From Candidatus Muproteobacteria bacterium (GTDB taxonomy: Bacteria > Pseudomonadota > Gammaproteobacteria > Acidiferrobacterales > Sulfurifustaceae), in contig JAHFQD010000101.1 of the NCBI GenBank assembly GCA_023266455.1, forward strand, positions 1 to 6,939: a stretch of 6,939 nt of DNA. The letters are read 5' to 3'. Below, in pieces: positions 5,567-6,939 of this stretch (the first letter of the stretch is position 1; each line of letters begins with the position of its first letter). The position numbers were made by a program, and so were the translations under genes. The notes under the pieces were generated by a model. It did no database searches. It had not been told where the DNA came from and worked only from the letters and a program-made list of their open reading frames with translations.

Positions 5567-5571
5567 AGGAG
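5567..5571 (+). promoter_or_regulatory. Ribosome-binding site that selects the dsrM start
   Basis: AGGAG ends 5 bases before ATG 5577. The reading frame of dsrM is open further upstream, to an ATG at 5502 inside dsrC, but the extra 25 residues would be charged and unlike a membrane protein N-terminus. The motif and the immediate start of a hydrophobic helix both favour 5577. Confidence 0.7.
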
Positions 5572-5576
5572 CGACG

Positions 5577-6251
5577 ATGATAGTCACCACGATCTACGCT
5601 CTGTTGTTCTATCTCGCCGCCGCCAGTTTCTTCGGCGGAATTTTTTACAAATTACTGTTGTACGCGCGCACACCGCAATCGTTCAAAATTCCGACAACAC
5701 CGGCGCCGATAACGCGCGTCGGCGTTGGCTGGCGACTTTTCAAAGAAACCGTCTTCTTCGAAAGTTTGTTCAAAGCCAATAAGTGGTTATGGTTTTTCGG
5801 TTGGATTTTTCACGCCGCGCTGATCGGCGCGTTGATCCATCATCTCGGCGTATTTTTCGACGGTGTCTACACACCACCCGATGTCTTGGTGAACGGCGCA
5901 CTGCTCATCGGCCTTGCGGGACTATGGGCGCGTCGTTTTCTCATCGATCGAATACGGTACATCAGCGCCCTTTCCGACCATCTGATGTTGGCCTTGCTAG
6001 CAGGTATCGTCATCACCGGTGTCGGCATGCGGTATCTCGATTACCCGAGTATCGTGGAGGTGAAACAGTTCTTCCTGGGACTTTTATATCTGCATTGGAA
6101 ACCATTGCCGGCGCAACCGTTACTGTTAGCGCATCTCGCGCTGGTAGCGCTGCTGATGATGATTTTTCCGATATCGAAACTCATGCACGCGCCGGGCTTG
6201 TTTTTCAGTCCGACAAGAAATCAGCCGGACAACGCCCGTGAAAAAATTTGA
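5577..6251 (+). CDS. dsrM: DsrM, membrane cytochrome b subunit of the DsrMKJOP complex
   Basis: The 224-residue product is an integral membrane protein of the NarI-like (nitrate reductase gamma) family. Five hydrophobic segments are visible at about residues 4-29, 70-92, 103-120, 134-152 and 184-202. Histidines suitable as heme b ligands lie in or next to them (H79, H88/H89, H135, H186, H204). The FKETVFFESLFKANKWLW segment before the second helix resembles DsrM and HdrE/NarI relatives. DsrM binds b hemes, exchanges electrons with the quinone pool and pairs with DsrK on the cytoplasmic side; together they act on DsrC. The gene lies 32 bp after dsrC and its last 14 bases overlap the dsrK start. 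I chose ATG 5577 over the upstream ATG 5502 because of the ribosome-binding site and helix position. Confidence 0.94.
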   Translation: MIVTTIYALLFYLAAASFFGGIFYKLLLYARTPQSFKIPTTPAPITRVGVGWRLFKETVFFESLFKANKWLWFFGWIFHAALIGALIHHLGVFFDGVYTPPDVLVNGALLIGLAGLWARRFLIDRIRYISALSDHLMLALLAGIVITGVGMRYLDYPSIVEVKQFFLGLLYLHWKPLPAQPLLLAHLALVALLMMIFPISKLMHAPGLFFSPTRNQPDNAREKI

Positions 6252-6939
6252 AACGCCGCCACTAAGCGATCATCTCGTCGTCCCGCCGGTACAACCCGGC
6301 GCCATGGCGCATTCGCGCCCGCATCCCGCAAAACCGAACGTGCAAACGGCGCTCGGATTTCCGACCGAATTGACGCCCGGTTGGGAGCAGAAAGCGGTGA
6401 CCAAACTGGGCGAACTCGTTGCGGAGTCGCGTGCGCTCCGCGTGTTCCTCGATTCTTGCGTGGAATGCGGCGCTTGCACCGACAAATGTCACTATTACTT
6501 GGGCACTGGCGACCCCGACAACATGCCGGTGGCGCGACAGAATTTATTACGCAGTGTCTATCGACGTTATTACACCTTGCCCGGAAAATTATTTCCGCGA
6601 CTCGTCGGCGCGCGCGACATGACTCGAGACGTACTCGATCGGTGGTACACGTATTATCACCAGTGCTCGCAATGCCGGCGCTGTTCGGTGTATTGCCCCT
6701 TTGGAATCGATACCGGCGAGGTTTCGATGGCGGCGCGCGCCATCATGAATTCCATCGGAATGGGCCAACAACTCACCAACGAAGTCATCGGCAAAGCGGA
6801 ACACATCGGCAATAACCTCGGCCTTCCCGGACCGGCGTTGCGCGACACCTTGAGAGGATTGGAAGAAGACGTAAAACAGGAAACGGGCGTAGACGTAAAA
6901 TTTCCGCTTGACGTCCCAGGCGCCGAGGTTTTGTTGGTG
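6238..6939 (+). CDS. dsrK: DsrK, HdrD-like iron-sulfur subunit of the DsrMKJOP complex (5' part; runs off the right edge)
   Basis: An uninterrupted frame from GTG 6238 to the last base encodes the first 234 residues. Two ferredoxin-like [4Fe-4S] motifs are clear: C74-x2-C77-x2-C80-x3-C84 (CVECGACTDKC) and C143-x2-C146-x2-C149-x3-C153 followed by P. Between them are CHYYLGTGDPDNMPVARQNLLRSVYRRYYT and a WYTYYHQC segment, which are distinctive for DsrK. The C-terminal cysteine-rich (CCG) domains that hold the special catalytic cluster in HdrD-type proteins lie beyond the window. DsrK works in the cytoplasm, attached to DsrM, and is the subunit thought to react with DsrC. The start is not certain: GTG 6238 overlaps dsrM by 14 bases and has no good Shine-Dalgarno, and ATG 6304 (codon 23) is the alternative. 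The residues between them are Pro-rich. dsrL, dsrJ, dsrO and dsrP would be expected to follow. Confidence 0.96.
   Translation, partial: MKKFETPPLSDHLVVPPVQPGAMAHSRPHPAKPNVQTALGFPTELTPGWEQKAVTKLGELVAESRALRVFLDSCVECGACTDKCHYYLGTGDPDNMPVARQNLLRSVYRRYYTLPGKLFPRLVGARDMTRDVLDRWYTYYHQCSQCRRCSVYCPFGIDTGEVSMAARAIMNSIGMGQQLTNEVIGKAEHIGNNLGLPGPALRDTLRGLEEDVKQETGVDVKFPLDVPGAEVLLV

Noticed and set aside
5502..5576. A longer dsrM starting at ATG 5502 within dsrC
   Set aside because: It would add 25 charged residues ahead of the first membrane helix, and a good AGGAG lies just before ATG 5577.

Overview
The window looks like chromosomal DNA from a sulfur-oxidising proteobacterium, most likely a gammaproteobacterium or a relative. 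The evidence is the right-hand half, which carries dsrE, dsrF, dsrH, dsrC, dsrM and the 5' part of dsrK in the order known from the oxidative (reverse) dissimilatory sulfite reductase pathway. DsrEFH is characteristic of sulfur oxidisers, so the reductive direction is unlikely. Base composition is moderate, and no mobile element, RNA gene or CRISPR array was seen.

Layout. Bases 1-215 hold no recognisable gene: there is a probable intrinsic terminator for a gene left of the window (44-69), a perfect 10-bp inverted repeat (101-123) and a small inverted repeat (173-187). Two tandem paralogous exported proteins follow (216-1151 and 1311-2483). Each is built from four-cysteine InlB B-repeat-like domains (two in the first, three in the second) plus one C-terminal fibronectin type III-like domain. 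The first has an ordinary signal peptide and the second a lipoprotein signal. A convergent gene on the minus strand (2490-3413) encodes an NAD-dependent nucleotide-sugar epimerase/dehydratase. A short divergent intergenic region (3414-3529) with a good sigma70-like promoter separates it from a plus-strand operon that runs off the right edge: yqhA family membrane protein, dsrE, dsrF, dsrH, dsrC, dsrM, dsrK.

How the genes work together. DsrEFH is a sulfurtransferase heterohexamer (active cysteine in DsrE) that passes persulfide sulfur to DsrC. DsrC carries both C-terminal cysteines and is the substrate and product carrier of siroheme sulfite reductase DsrAB. DsrM (membrane cytochrome b) and DsrK (iron-sulfur, HdrD-like) belong to the DsrMKJOP complex that reoxidises or recycles DsrC and exchanges electrons with the quinone pool. 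The expected catalytic residues are present in every sulfur-relay gene that is complete here.

The most notable point is that dsrAB, normally directly upstream of dsrE in purple sulfur bacteria, is absent. A yqhA-type membrane protein gene sits there instead, 30 bp ahead of dsrE and probably in the same transcript. Nothing here proves a wholly new system. The two unusual leads are the yqhA-dsrEFHCMK arrangement and the pair of cysteine-rich repeat surface proteins.
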